This document shows positions 43,580 through 52,824 of a stretch of DNA of 64,000 bases, one piece after another. Below the pieces are notes generated by a model. It was not told the origin of the DNA. It made no database searches and was given only the letters and a program-made list of their open reading frames with translations. The stretch covers positions 248,001-312,000 of the forward strand of contig NZ_FZNQ01000001.1 of assembly GCF_900188065.1 (NCBI RefSeq). The letters run 5' to 3'. The stretch comes from Halorubrum vacuolatum. GTDB taxonomy: Archaea; Halobacteriota; Halobacteria; Halobacteriales; Haloferacaceae. Positions within the stretch are counted from its first letter, which is position 1. Each line of letters starts with the position of its first letter. Position numbers and translations under genes: made by a program.

Positions 43580-44266
43580 TCAGCTCGAAAGCTCCTCTCG
43601 GAGCTGAGTCATCACCTTCGACTCCGCCCGCGAGAGGTGTTCCCAGACGGTCGTCGATCCGAGATCGAGCGCCTCGGCGACGTCATCGATGCCGACGCCC
43701 CCGTCATGTTCGTAGTAACCACGCTCGATAGCCGTCGTGAGCACCTCCCGTTGTCTGCGCGTGAGGTCATCGAAAAATCGGACCCGGGACAGCTGCGGGG
43801 GCCGGTCCAGATCCGAGAGGGGGACGTTTCGAACGAGCGTGACGTCGTTGTCGCTGCCCTCCATCGTCCGGATCACGCCCGAAAGGTCCTCGTCGGGATC
43901 GAGATAGAGGATCCACCGCTCGACCCCGCCGGTGATCGTCGTCCCGGTTCGATAATGAATACCCATCCCGGAGAGCACGGACGACATGCTCTCCTTTTTG
44001 CCCGAATCGTACGCGACGGCGACGTAGATCGGGGAGGTATCGGGCGGCATCAGTGGGTCGACATCGACGACGGACGGATGTTCACGAAGCGTGAATACGA
44101 ATCCCGCAATGTCATCGGATGGTCCCTCAAGTTCGACGATCCGTTTCTTGATCGGCCCCTGACCGGTCATTGAAGAGACCGAGCGCATCGTCACCGACGG
44201 GTGCGCGATGCTGGCTTCGTACTCGGGTTCACCGTAGTGACGAACGTCGAGGATCACCTCGCGCAT
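43580..44266 (-). CDS. Bat-type HTH-10 transcriptional regulator
   Basis: A 228-residue regulator. Residues 1-155 form a sensor-like domain similar to the N-terminal part of bacterio-opsin activator-like proteins (HPSVTMRSVSSMTGQG). The C-terminal HTH-10 is clear: LTRRQREVLTTAIERGYYE, VGIDDVAEALDLGSTTVWEHLSRAESKV. Such proteins are numerous in haloarchaea and their targets are mostly unknown. It converges with the M28 peptidase gene. Confidence 0.85.
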   Translation of the reverse strand: MREVILDVRHYGEPEYEASIAHPSVTMRSVSSMTGQGPIKKRIVELEGPSDDIAGFVFTLREHPSVVDVDPLMPPDTSPIYVAVAYDSGKKESMSSVLSGMGIHYRTGTTITGGVERWILYLDPDEDLSGVIRTMEGSDNDVTLVRNVPLSDLDRPPQLSRVRFFDDLTRRQREVLTTAIERGYYEHDGGVGIDDVAEALDLGSTTVWEHLSRAESKVMTQLREELSS

Positions 44267-44331
44267 ACTGCGGATAGATGCAGCGGGGCAATGATAGCGG
44301 TTTCGACGGAACCCCCGACCGTCCGGTCGTC

Positions 44332-45276
44332 TCAGTCGCCACCGGCCGCCCGTGCGTGTCGTCTCGCGTCTTCCGGCGAACGTCCCTCCCTGATCATCGC
44401 ATCGATGAAGAGCTCGCCGGCTCGGTATGACGAGCGAACCATCGGTCCGGATGCACAGTAGAGGAAGTCGAACTCCTCCTCGGCGACGGTTTGCCAGACG
44501 TCGAAGACGTCGGGATGGACGTACTCGAAGACGTCGAGGTGTGTGCGGGACGGTTGGAGGTACTGCCCGAACGTGACGATATCGACGCCGACCTCCCGGA
44601 GGTCACCGAGCGTGCGGTACACCTCGTGGTCGTACTCGCCGACTCCCAGCATGAGGCTCGTCTTCGTATAGACATCGGCGGTGCGATCGATCCGGTCGAG
44701 CACCGAAAGCGACTGTTCGTAGGTCGCACGGCGATCACGGACGGGCCACTGAAGCCGCTCCACCGTCTCCACGTTGTGGGCGATCACGTCCGGGCCGGCA
44801 TCGACGATTCGGTCGACCGCCTCCGGGTCGCCCTGGAAGTCGGGGATCAGCGTCTCGACGAGGATGTCGGGGTCACGGCGTTTGATCTCGCGGATCGTCT
44901 CGGCGAAGTGTGCCGAGCCGCCGTCCGCGAGGTCGTCGCGATCGACGGAGGTCAACACGACGTACTCCAAGCCGATCTCCGCGACCGCGTCCGCGACGTT
45001 CGCCGGCTCGTCCGGATCGAGCGGCTCCATCCCGCCGGTTTCGACGTCACAGAAGTTACAGCCCCGCGAGCAGCGGTCGCCCATCAACATGAACGTGGCC
45101 GTTCCGGGGCCGTTCCGGCCGGACCAACACTCGCCCATGTTCGGGCAGTTCGCCTCCTCACAGACGGTGTGGAGGTTCCGGTCGCGGAGGCTCGCTTTGA
45201 TCGACGTAAAACGGGTCCCGGACGGCGGGCGCGACTTGAGCCAATCCGGTTTCCGTCGTCCGCGTTGCATACTCAC
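44332..45276 (-). CDS. lipA: Lipoyl synthase
   Basis: A 314-residue radical SAM enzyme inserting sulfur into octanoyl groups. The auxiliary cluster ligands are CEEANCPNMGEC near residue 40 and the SAM cluster is CSRGCNFC near 68. It ends with the SSYRAGELF region, whose Ser-rich motif supplies a serine ligand in LipA. Haloarchaea contain lipoylated 2-oxoacid dehydrogenase-like proteins and the glycine cleavage system, likely targets. The Met at 45270 is an alternative start. Confidence 0.93.
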   Translation of the reverse strand: MSMQRGRRKPDWLKSRPPSGTRFTSIKASLRDRNLHTVCEEANCPNMGECWSGRNGPGTATFMLMGDRCSRGCNFCDVETGGMEPLDPDEPANVADAVAEIGLEYVVLTSVDRDDLADGGSAHFAETIREIKRRDPDILVETLIPDFQGDPEAVDRIVDAGPDVIAHNVETVERLQWPVRDRRATYEQSLSVLDRIDRTADVYTKTSLMLGVGEYDHEVYRTLGDLREVGVDIVTFGQYLQPSRTHLDVFEYVHPDVFDVWQTVAEEEFDFLYCASGPMVRSSYRAGELFIDAMIREGRSPEDARRHARAAGGD

Positions 45277-45348
45277 ACGGTCGGGTCGCTGGAGGCAAAA
45301 ACGTGCGGGTCGCCGGTCCGCTCACTACCCGTCAACAATCACGATCGG

Positions 45349-46206
45349 TCACTCCGTATGTATCCGACCGGCGGCGTCGATCCCGGACGCCTCCACCGCG
45401 AGGGCTGCGACCGCGTCCATGAACGCCGTTCGATAGCTCGCCGGGCCCGGCGGGTCGCCCGCGGCGGCCCGTTCACCGGCGACGCCGAACGCGACCGTCG
45501 CGATCAGCATGGCCTCGGTATGGGTCCCAAGCGGGGGCACGTCGCCGTGTGCCAGCGTCGCGAACGTCGCGGCCGTACTCCCGAGCATACAGCCCGACCC
45601 GACGAACGTCCCCATTCGCTCGTGACCGGCGGTGACCCGATACACTGCCTCGCCGTCGGAGACGACGTCGACGGGACCCGATGCGATGACGACCGCGTCG
45701 TGTTCGGCGGCCAGCGCACGGGCGGCCCCGTCGATCGCATCGCCCTCGTCGACCGACTCGACCCCTCGAACGGCGGCCTCCTCCCCGGCGAGTCCGCGTA
45801 TCTCCCCGACGTTACCCTTTATAATGTCGACGTCGACGGCATCGAGGATCCGTCCGACCGATTCGACGCGGTGAGGCGTCGCGCCGTAGCCGACCGGATC
45901 GAGCACGACCGGACTCCCGGCGTCGTTGGCGCTGCGCCCGGCATCGATCATCGCGTCGATGTCGTCGCGGCTCGCCGTCCCCGTGTTCAACAGGACGGCA
46001 TCGGCGCCAGCGGCCATGTCGGCGGCCTCGGCGGGGGCGTCGGCCATCACCGGGAGGCCGCCCCAGTGGAGGGTGATATTCGCCGTCTCGCTCGTCGTCA
46101 CGGCGTTCGTGAGGTGATGCACGAGCGGCGATCGGTCCGAAAGCGCCGACAGCGCCCGGTGAACTCGCTCGCCGTCGATATCGACGTGCGCATCCTCCTC
46201 ACCGGG
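45349..46206 (-). CDS. thiM: Hydroxyethylthiazole kinase
   Basis: A 285-residue thiazole kinase for thiamine salvage. Typical features are the opening LVHHLTNAVTTSETAN, DPVGYGATPHRVE and the C-terminal GSGCMLGSTAATFAT, whose Gly-Cys segment holds the active site. The ATG at 46206 lies inside the end of thiE (8-nt overlap), so thiE-thiM are cotranslated. It phosphorylates the thiazole that ThiE joins to the pyrimidine. Confidence 0.92.
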   Translation of the reverse strand, partial: PGEEDAHVDIDGERVHRALSALSDRSPLVHHLTNAVTTSETANITLHWGGLPVMADAPAEAADMAAGADAVLLNTGTASRDDIDAMIDAGRSANDAGSPVVLDPVGYGATPHRVESVGRILDAVDVDIIKGNVGEIRGLAGEEAAVRGVESVDEGDAIDGAARALAAEHDAVVIASGPVDVVSDGEAVYRVTAGHERMGTFVGSGCMLGSTAATFATLAHGDVPPLGTHTEAMLIATVAFGVAGERAAAGDPPGPASYRTAFMDAVAALAVEASGIDAAGRIHTE

Positions 46207-46837
46207 CATCGGCGACCACCTCCCCAAGCCGGCGGGTCGCGGCCGCCGGATCGGCGGCGGCCGTGATCGCCGAAATGACGGCCACGCCCGTCGCGCCCGC
46301 CTGAATGACCGCGGCAGCGTTGCCCTCGCCTATGCCACCGATCCCCACGATCGGGAGGTCCACCGCCGAGGCGATCGCACGGATCCGTTCGGGGCCGATC
46401 CCGGATTCCTCCTCCGGGACGTCCTTCGAGTCGGTGGCATACACCGCGCCCACGCCGAGATAGTCGGCCCCCTCGGCGACCGCCCGCTTCGCTTCCGCCG
46501 TCGTCGACGTCGAACAGCCGATGATCGCTTCGGAGCCGAGTTGATCGCGGGCGACATCGATCGGGAGATCGGACTGGCCGAGATGAACACCATCGGCGTC
46601 GATCGCCGCCGCGATGTCGACCCGGTCGTTGACGATGAGCGGTACATCCGCGTCCGCGGTGAGTTCGCGTAGCTCGCGACCCAAGCGGTAGCGATGGCGC
46701 GCATCCGTTCCCTTCTCGCGTAGCTGTACGGCGTCGACGCCGCCGGCGAGCGCCGCCCGGACGACCGCGACGGTGTCACGGTCCCCCGATCGGCTCGCCT
46801 GCGTCACGAGGTAGGTCCGCCACGTGGATGGTTCCAT
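46199..46837 (-). CDS. thiE: Thiamine-phosphate synthase
   Basis: A 212-residue TIM barrel joining HMP-diphosphate and thiazole phosphate. Conserved motifs include LVTQASRSG, VDAVQLREKGTDARH, LIVNDRVDIA, VHLGQSDLP and GATGVAVISAI with the phosphate-binding Gly loop VGIGGIGEGN. The ATG at 46837 follows the family start; a Met four codons earlier exists. It is the upstream gene of the thiE-thiM pair. No TPP riboswitch is seen in the 56 bp before it. Confidence 0.92.
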   Translation of the reverse strand: MEPSTWRTYLVTQASRSGDRDTVAVVRAALAGGVDAVQLREKGTDARHRYRLGRELRELTADADVPLIVNDRVDIAAAIDADGVHLGQSDLPIDVARDQLGSEAIIGCSTSTTAEAKRAVAEGADYLGVGAVYATDSKDVPEEESGIGPERIRAIASAVDLPIVGIGGIGEGNAAAVIQAGATGVAVISAITAAADPAAATRRLGEVVADAR

Positions 46838-46893
46838 GGGTGGTACCACTCAATGATGGAGAAAAACCGTTCCGCTTCGGGTCGCGTTCGACC

Positions 46894-47757
46894 CTACTCG
46901 TCGGCGGCGATCGCCTCGATCGTCTCGATGCTGCCGGTCAGCTCGCGGTGGACGTACGGGATGTCGATACCCGCGTCGTCGAACGCCTCCTTCACCGACT
47001 GGACGTACTCGGAACGGATCTTCACGAAGTCACCCCGGTCGGGGTCCTCGATCCACCATCGCGACTGGAGCCCCACGTCGGAGTCGCCGAGGTCGACGAG
47101 CCTGACCGAGGGGGCGGGGTCATCGAGGATGTCCTCGTGTTTTTCGGCCTCCCCGACGATGATGTCGGTCGCCTCGTCGATGTCGTCGTCGTAGCCGATG
47201 CCGAAGACGAACTTCTGTCGGAGCGTGTCGTAGGCGACCGGGTTGGTGACGGCGTTGTTCGCGAGGTCGCCGTTCGGCACGGTGACCAACTCGTTGTCGA
47301 AGGTGCGCACCCGCGAGACGCGGAGGTCGATGTCCTCGACGCGCCCGGCGTTGCCCTCCCACTGGATCCAGTCACCCACCTCGAACGGCTTGTCCTTGAG
47401 GATGAAGATCCCGGCGACGAAGTTGCCGAGGAGGTCCTGCGCGGCGAACCCGACCGCGAGCGCGAGCGCCCCGCCGAAGACGGCGAACGCCGAGAGGAAC
47501 GCCCCGTATCCGGCGACGGTAAAGGCGATGGCGATCGCGGCGACCCAGACGATCGCGTTCGCGACGCTCGTCCCCAGGCTCCGGACGACCTCGTCGAACC
47601 CGCGCGAGCCCAACACCCGGCGCACCGCGGGGACGAAGAGCGTCTTTCCGAGGAGCAACACCACGACGAACCCGAGCAGGAACGCGGCCGCGGAGACGAC
47701 CACCGCACCCGGGTCAAGCGCATCGACGACTTCGTCGGCTTGTAAAGGGAGCATCAC
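46894..47757 (-). CDS. Small-conductance mechanosensitive channel (MscS family)
   Basis: A 287-residue membrane channel. Three N-terminal hydrophobic helices are followed by the pore-lining TM3 pattern AVFGGALALAVGFAAQDLLGNFVAGIF and the beta domain start KPFEVGDWIQWEGNAGRVEDIDLRVSRVRTFDNELVTVPNG. The C-terminal alpha/beta domain ends RELTGSIETIEAIAADE. It should release solutes on hypo-osmotic shock. Monocistronic. Confidence 0.92.
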   Translation of the reverse strand: MMLPLQADEVVDALDPGAVVVSAAAFLLGFVVVLLLGKTLFVPAVRRVLGSRGFDEVVRSLGTSVANAIVWVAAIAIAFTVAGYGAFLSAFAVFGGALALAVGFAAQDLLGNFVAGIFILKDKPFEVGDWIQWEGNAGRVEDIDLRVSRVRTFDNELVTVPNGDLANNAVTNPVAYDTLRQKFVFGIGYDDDIDEATDIIVGEAEKHEDILDDPAPSVRLVDLGDSDVGLQSRWWIEDPDRGDFVKIRSEYVQSVKEAFDDAGIDIPYVHRELTGSIETIEAIAADE

Positions 47758-47816
47758 CGACCCTATTTGCGAGTATATTTAAAGAAGCTACTGGCCACGC
47801 GGTTTTTTACTGACGG

Positions 47817-49007
47817 TCACGGCGGTCGGCTCCGCCCGGCCGACGGGTTCGCGTCGCCCTCGGCGGACAGCGGTCCCTCCCCCCGTGCAACCGCTCGAAG
47901 CCGGCGTCCATGCACGTCGTCCCGGCGGATCCGTTCCTGCACCGCCGGCGGGATCCACGCGTCGCGGTCGCGTGGTTGGTCCGCTCGGTCCGACGACGCC
48001 GGCCGGATGTCGTCGGGGAGGTAGCGGGCGTGCGTCGGCAGGCGTTCCCGAAGCGGCACGTTCCCGTCCGCGGCGATCGACCGAAGTTCCGAAAGCCCCG
48101 GCCACGCGTAGTCGGGATTGATGTAGTCGTCGGTGACCGGCGAGACACCGCCGAGATCGTCGATCCCGCAGTCGAGCAGCTCGGCGGCGGCGGTGAGGTT
48201 CGGCGGCACCTGCACGGAGACCTCCGCAGGGAGCCCCGCGCGGGCCATGGCGACGACACGCCGGAGGGCCTCACGGTCCGGCCCCTCGAAATCGGAGCGT
48301 TCGTTCGGCACCACCGGCTGGACGATCACCTCCTGGACGTGCCCATACCGCTCGTGGAGCCGGCGGATCGCGAGGATGCTTTCGGCGCGATCGCGCCATC
48401 CCTCGCCGATACCGACGAGGATCCCCGTGGTGAACGGGACCCCGTGCCGACCGGCCGCCCGGATCGTTTCGAGGCGACGCTCGGGGGTCTTCTTGCGTGT
48501 GCCCGAGTGGGCGTCCACGTCGGCGGTCGTCTCGAGCATGACGCCCATCGAGGCGTTCACCTCCCGAAGGGTGCGGAACTGCCCCTCGGTGAGGTCGCCG
48601 GGGTTCGAATGCGGCAACAGGCCCTCCTCCAAGGCGATCGCACAGGCCGTATAGAGGTAGTCGTGGATCGACTCGAAGCCCCACTCGGCGAGGGTTTCGT
48701 GGATCGAGACGTACCGATCGTCGGGGTCGTCGCCGAAGGTGAAAAGCGCCTCCGTGCAGCCGGCGTCCGCGCCGACCCGGCAGCGCCGACGGACCTCCGC
48801 CGGCGAGAGCAGCGTCGCCTCGCCCGGGACATCGTAGTACGTACAGTACGTACACGTGTAGCGACACGCCGTGGTGAGCGGGATGAAGACGTTGCGGGCG
48901 AACGTGAGTCGGTCGGTCGGGTCGACGTCGGCCGGCGCGATCGAGCACAGCCGCTCGACGTCGGCGTCGTCGATCTCGATCCCGAAGCGGCTCGTGGCCG
49001 ATGACAC
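47817..49007 (-). CDS. cofG: FO synthase subunit 1 (7,8-didemethyl-8-hydroxy-5-deazariboflavin synthase)
   Basis: A 396-residue radical SAM enzyme for the deazaflavin ring of coenzyme F420. The cluster motif is CRYTCTYC near residue 48; FARNVFIPLTTACRY and VVPNERSDFEGPD are CofG hallmarks. The GTG at 49007 is preferred: it lies 27 nt from the centre of TTTATAA (leaderless) and homologs begin here. A GTG at 49094 overlapping the cofC stop (GTGA) would add 29 unlike residues. CofH is not in the window. Confidence 0.9.
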   Translation of the reverse strand: MSSATSRFGIEIDDADVERLCSIAPADVDPTDRLTFARNVFIPLTTACRYTCTYCTYYDVPGEATLLSPAEVRRRCRVGADAGCTEALFTFGDDPDDRYVSIHETLAEWGFESIHDYLYTACAIALEEGLLPHSNPGDLTEGQFRTLREVNASMGVMLETTADVDAHSGTRKKTPERRLETIRAAGRHGVPFTTGILVGIGEGWRDRAESILAIRRLHERYGHVQEVIVQPVVPNERSDFEGPDREALRRVVAMARAGLPAEVSVQVPPNLTAAAELLDCGIDDLGGVSPVTDDYINPDYAWPGLSELRSIAADGNVPLRERLPTHARYLPDDIRPASSDRADQPRDRDAWIPPAVQERIRRDDVHGRRLRAVARGEGPLSAEGDANPSAGRSRPP

Positions 49008-49028
49008 GGATCGCGTTCGGCGGCCGAG

Positions 49029-49080
49029 GGTTATAAACCGCCACGGTCGCAGGAGATGACGCTTATAAATGGCCACGGTA
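49029..49080 (-). promoter_or_regulatory. Duplicated TATA region between cofC and cofG
   Basis: On the plus strand TTATAAACCGCCACGGT (49031) and TTATAAATGGCCACGGT (49063) are direct repeats 32 bp apart, each holding a TATA box on the minus strand. The downstream copy fits a leaderless cofG start at 49007. The upstream copy lies inside the 5' extension of the longer cofG frame. The duplication may have doubled a promoter. Confidence 0.55.
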
Positions 49081-49090
49081 GCGGTTTCGT

Positions 49091-49765
49091 TCACTCACGA
49101 ACGACGCCGACGCGGCCGTCCGTAACGCCGAGTCGAAAACCGGCCTCGCGGAGCCACGCGGCCGCAGCGCCGTCGCCGTGGAGCAACACCTCCGTGAGAT
49201 CCGCCGGTTCGTCGACGTCGCTCGCGAGTCGATGGGAATCGATCTCCCTGACATCCGCGTCGATCGCCGCGGCGATCCGTCGATGATCCCGGACGGACGC
49301 CCCGTGATAGTCGACCCGAAACGACGGGTCCCGGACGACGAGCGCGTTCGTGCCACCGCCGCGTCCGGGCGCGATGACCACGTCGCCGTCGGCGGTGAGG
49401 AGCCGTTCGATCGCCGCCGACGTCGCGATGGCGAGGTCGGCCATCACGACCGCGACCGGCTCGTCTGGGGTCGGCCGACGGTCAACGAGTTGCGCGTTGA
49501 CCGCCGCCGAGAGGGCCCGATCGTCGACGATGACGGGAGGGGTGGCGATACCGGCCGCCGCTGTAATGGCGTCAACGTCGAGGTCGTCGGCCGGCGACTC
49601 CGCCGGCGGAGTCGTCAACAGGGTCGGCTCGCCGCCTGCGGCCCGTACGGCGGCGAGGACATCGGTACACATGGCGCGGGCGAACGCCGTCCGCTCCGCT
49701 CGCGAAAGCACGCTCGACAGTCGAGACTTTGGACGGTCGGTCGAAAACGGAACGAGCACCTCCAT
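49091..49765 (-). CDS. cofC: 2-phospho-L-lactate guanylyltransferase
   Basis: A 224-residue nucleotidyltransferase activating 2-phospholactate (or a related acid) for F420 synthesis. The MobA-like opening VLVPFSTDRPKSRLSSVLSRAER carries the nucleotide-binding Pro-Lys-Ser-Arg, followed by VVMADLAIATSAAIERLL and APGRGGGTNALVVRDPSF, diagnostic for CofC. It starts 15 bp after the end of cetZ and is followed by cofG, so the genes may share a transcript. Confidence 0.9.
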   Translation of the reverse strand: MEVLVPFSTDRPKSRLSSVLSRAERTAFARAMCTDVLAAVRAAGGEPTLLTTPPAESPADDLDVDAITAAAGIATPPVIVDDRALSAAVNAQLVDRRPTPDEPVAVVMADLAIATSAAIERLLTADGDVVIAPGRGGGTNALVVRDPSFRVDYHGASVRDHRRIAAAIDADVREIDSHRLASDVDEPADLTEVLLHGDGAAAAWLREAGFRLGVTDGRVGVVRE

Positions 49766-49780
49766 CGGAGGCTCGGTCGT

Positions 49781-50959
49781 TTAAAAGAGCGATTCGAGCT
49801 CGTCCTCGCCGTCGTTGACGAGGCTCTCGAGGTTCTCCTCGCTCTCCTCGCGGATCTCCGCGAGGTTGTCCTGCGCTTCGATGGCGACCTGCTGCAGCTC
49901 CTTGATCCGGGGGACGTTCGTCACGCCCGCAAGCAGGATGACCGTCGCGACGAAGCCGGCACCACGGTACGGGTAGTCGCCGCCGCGGACCTCCATCGAC
50001 CCGGTCTGCTCTTCGAGCCACTTGCGGCCGCGCTCGATCCCCTTTCTGTTTAAATACTCCGGCGGCCCCGCGAGCACGAGCAGCGCGCGCTCCGTGCCCT
50101 CGATCTCACACGGAAGCGTGAGCCGACCGAGCGCCGCCTTCCGGACGAGGCTCGTGATCCGGTTGGTGGTGTGAGCCGTGTCGAGTTCGTCGACGCCATC
50201 GTCGTTGCGGAGCCGCGAGAGCAGCCCTCCCGAGTTGCGCTCTTCGACCTCCTCTTCCGCGTAGCCGACCGTGGAGACGCCGCCACCGGCGAGCGTGTTG
50301 ATGATCTCCGAGGAGTCGACGACGCTCTCTGCGACCTCCTGCCCCTGTTTGATCTCGCCGGCCCCAAAGAGGATCCCGAAGCGGCGAACGATCTCCTCGT
50401 TGATCTGCTCGTAACCGCCCTGCACGGACTCCCCGGTCTGTCGCCACGCATCGTTGTCGAAGACCATGAGGTTGTCCACCTCGCGGACGAACGTCTGGAA
50501 CGACCGCGCGGCGTTGAGCGTGTAGATCCCGCCTTCGTCGCTGCCGGGCAGGATGCCGAGCCCGTAGACCGGCTCCGTGTAGATCCGCTTGAGGTGTTTC
50601 GCGAGCACCGGCGCGCCGCCGGAGCCCGTCCCGCCGCCGAGCCCCGCGACGACGAGGAACGCGTCGACCTCGTGGACCGGGATGGAGTCGATCGCGCCCT
50701 GGACCTCGTCCATGTCCTCCTCGGCGATCTCCGCGCCCAGCTCGTTGTCCGCGCCGACGCCGTGGCCCTTCACGCGCGACTGTCCGATGAGCACGCGCTG
50801 CTCCTCCGAGATGTGTTGTAATCCCATGAGGTCGGCTTTCGCCGTGTTGACCGCCGCCGCCGCCCGCACGATCTCGGAGCCCGTCCGCTTGTCGTACTCC
50901 AGGAACTTGTCGACGACTTTCCCACCCGCCTGTCCGAATCCGATCATTGCCAGTTTCAT
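49781..50959 (-). CDS. cetZ1: Tubulin/FtsZ-like cell-shape protein CetZ
   Basis: A 392-residue GTPase of the archaeal CetZ family controlling cell shape and motility. It begins MKLAMIGFGQAGGKVVDKFL, has the tubulin signature GLGGGTGSGGAPVLA near residue 108 and the T7-type loop region with NTLAGGGVSTVGYAEEE. The last 25 residues are acidic and end ELESLF. From memory, CetZ1 lies beside cofC and cofG in Haloferax too, which supports orthology to CetZ1. A TATA box (TTATATT, about 51003) gives a leader of some 20 nt. Confidence 0.9.
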   Translation of the reverse strand: MKLAMIGFGQAGGKVVDKFLEYDKRTGSEIVRAAAAVNTAKADLMGLQHISEEQRVLIGQSRVKGHGVGADNELGAEIAEEDMDEVQGAIDSIPVHEVDAFLVVAGLGGGTGSGGAPVLAKHLKRIYTEPVYGLGILPGSDEGGIYTLNAARSFQTFVREVDNLMVFDNDAWRQTGESVQGGYEQINEEIVRRFGILFGAGEIKQGQEVAESVVDSSEIINTLAGGGVSTVGYAEEEVEERNSGGLLSRLRNDDGVDELDTAHTTNRITSLVRKAALGRLTLPCEIEGTERALLVLAGPPEYLNRKGIERGRKWLEEQTGSMEVRGGDYPYRGAGFVATVILLAGVTNVPRIKELQQVAIEAQDNLAEIREESEENLESLVNDGEDELESLF

Positions 50960-51167
50960 CGTGTACCCCGCTTACCGTTTGAAAACACACAGCGCCAACT
51001 GGAATATAAGGCTTCTGATGCCGTTACCAGCTTTGAGATTTCCGTGCGACGCAGCGACGCGGTAACCCCGACGCGGTGGGGTGATTTCGTACCGTTCGAC
51101 GTCGATCGATATCGTGATTTCATGTTGACAAGTGTGGTTCGATCCGGTCCCACCGTATCCGTGTGGT

Positions 51168-52067
51168 TCATGCGACCCCCAGATACGACGCGAGCGTGGT
51201 CATCTCCGATTCGTCGATCCCGAACGCCCCGACATCGTTCTCGGCCGCCGTGTTGTCGAAGCTGAGCGAGCGGTACTGATCGGCGCCCATCGGAAAGCCG
51301 GGGACCGCCCCGAGGACGGTCAGCCCGACCTTCGCGAGCGGCATCGGCAGCGGCACGATCGTGATCCCTTTCCGTTCCGCTTCATAGACCAAGTCCGTCA
51401 CCTCACGGAGGGTCAACACCTCCGGGCCGCCGACCTCGTACGTCTCGCCCGCGTGATCGTCCGTCTCGGCTGCGGCGACGAGCATCGGCACGAGGTCCTC
51501 GACGTGGATCGGCTGAAACCGGGTCCGGTTGCCGCCGCCCGGAAGGGGATACATCGGCACGACGGGCGCGAACATCTTTTTTAACCGCTTGGTGAAGCCG
51601 ACGAACTCCCCGCCGTCGCCGAAGACGACGGAGGGCCGGAAGATCGTCCATTCGAGGTCGCTCTCGCGGACGATCCCCTCGGCTTGCCCCTTCGAACGGA
51701 TATACGCCGTATCGCCGTTCGGGTCGGCCCCGAGCGCGCTCATCTGAACGAATCGGCTCGCGCCACCCGCCTCGGCCGCCCGGACGAGGTTTTCGGTCCC
51801 GCCACGGTGAACCCGGTCGTGCATCTCGTTGCCGCCTTTCGGCTCGAAAAGCGGCGAGAGCGCGACGAGGTTCACCACGACATCGTGCCCCTCGACGGCC
51901 GGCTCGATCGAGTCGTACGCCGTGACGTCGCCGGTCGCCGACGTGACGCCCTCGGGGACGTCGTTCGGCGAACGCGACAGGGCGGTCACGTCGTGGCCCC
52001 CGTCGGCGAGCGCCCGACAGAGGTACGACCCGATGAACCCGCCACCGCCGGCAACAAGCACCTTCAT
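51168..52067 (-). CDS. NDUFA9-type NAD(P)-binding protein (atypical SDR)
   Basis: A 299-residue Rossmann protein. The dinucleotide motif GGGGFIGSYLCRAL lies near residue 8. The tail half has the ATP-independent NmrA/NDUFA9 features YIRSKGQAEGIVRES, FRPSVVFGDGGEF and TRFQPIHVEDLV. Such proteins resemble the complex I accessory subunit and plant chloroplast RNA-binding reductases; in haloarchaea they may reduce quinone-like or sugar substrates. The start at 52067 is preferred over a Met four codons earlier. Confidence 0.8.
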   Translation of the reverse strand: MKVLVAGGGGFIGSYLCRALADGGHDVTALSRSPNDVPEGVTSATGDVTAYDSIEPAVEGHDVVVNLVALSPLFEPKGGNEMHDRVHRGGTENLVRAAEAGGASRFVQMSALGADPNGDTAYIRSKGQAEGIVRESDLEWTIFRPSVVFGDGGEFVGFTKRLKKMFAPVVPMYPLPGGGNRTRFQPIHVEDLVPMLVAAAETDDHAGETYEVGGPEVLTLREVTDLVYEAERKGITIVPLPMPLAKVGLTVLGAVPGFPMGADQYRSLSFDNTAAENDVGAFGIDESEMTTLASYLGVA

Positions 52068-52171
52068 GGGGCGTAACACGTGAGGATGAACCGTAAACTT
52101 ACCGCGCTTGTCAGACGTGGGGCTGACGACGGGATGACGGCGGCAGCGGAGCTCGTAATCGGTATCACCCC

Positions 52172-52182
52172 GATTTATAAAC
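52172..52182 (+). promoter_or_regulatory. TATA box of tmk
   Basis: GATTTATAAAC is centred 27 nt before the ATG at 52203. This puts the expected transcription start at or next to the A of the start codon, the leaderless arrangement common in haloarchaea, and fixes the tmk start against in-frame codons further upstream. Confidence 0.6.
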
Positions 52183-52202
52183 GCCGCCCCCCGAGCGCGA
52201 CC

Positions 52203-52799
52203 ATGCTGGTCACGCTGGAGGGACTCGACGGCAGCGGTAAGACGACGGTCTGGGAGGCGCTTCGCGACGTCTATCCGGACGCGACGTTCACCCGTGAGCC
52301 GACGAGCAGCTGGTATGGCGACGCCGTCTACCGATCCATCGAGGACGACGACGCCGACCCGCTCGCGGAGCTGTTCTTATATACTGCCGACCACGCCGAC
52401 CACCTCGAACGGACGATCCGGCCGGCGCTCGCCGACGGCGACCTCGTCGTCTCCGATCGCTACTCCGACTCCCGGTTCGCGTATCAGGCGGCGACGCTGG
52501 CGTCGAGCGATATCGAGATCCGCCGCCCCCTTGAGTATATAAGGGGCATCCACGAGGCGTTCTCCCGTCCACCCGACGCGACGCTCTATCTCGACCTCGA
52601 CCCGCGAACCGCGGCGGAGCGCTCCGGGCGCACGAACAAGTTCGAGGAGGACGGCTACCTCGCCGCCGTCGCCGAGAACTACGAGCGACTGATCGCCGCC
52701 GAACCCGACCGATTTGTTCGGATCGACGCGACCCGTTCGCCCGAGGAGGTCCTCGATCACGTCGAGTCGGTGATGGAACGGTTGCTCGCCGAGGGCTGA
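52203..52799 (+). CDS. tmk: Thymidylate kinase
   Basis: A 198-residue kinase making dTDP from dTMP. The P-loop [10 protein letters not shown] is at residues 6-15, the thymidine-site segment [11 protein letters not shown] follows, [14 protein letters not shown] is the DR(Y/H) motif and the lid reads [12 protein letters not shown]. The start is fixed by the TATA box. It is transcribed alone between two minus-strand genes. Confidence 0.93.
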   Translation: MLVTLEGLDGSGKTTVWEALRDVYPDATFTREPTSSWYGDAVYRSIEDDDADPLAELFLYTADHADHLERTIRPALADGDLVVSDRYSDSRFAYQAATLASSDIEIRRPLEYIRGIHEAFSRPPDATLYLDLDPRTAAERSGRTNKFEEDGYLAAVAENYERLIAAEPDRFVRIDATRSPEEVLDHVESVMERLLAEG

Positions 52800-52824
52800 A
52801 TTCGCGGATCGAGTTAGCCCCCGC

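Noticed and set aside
46838-46893. TPP riboswitch before thiE
   Set aside because: Only 56 bp separate thiE from the next gene and the conserved THI-box segments are not there.
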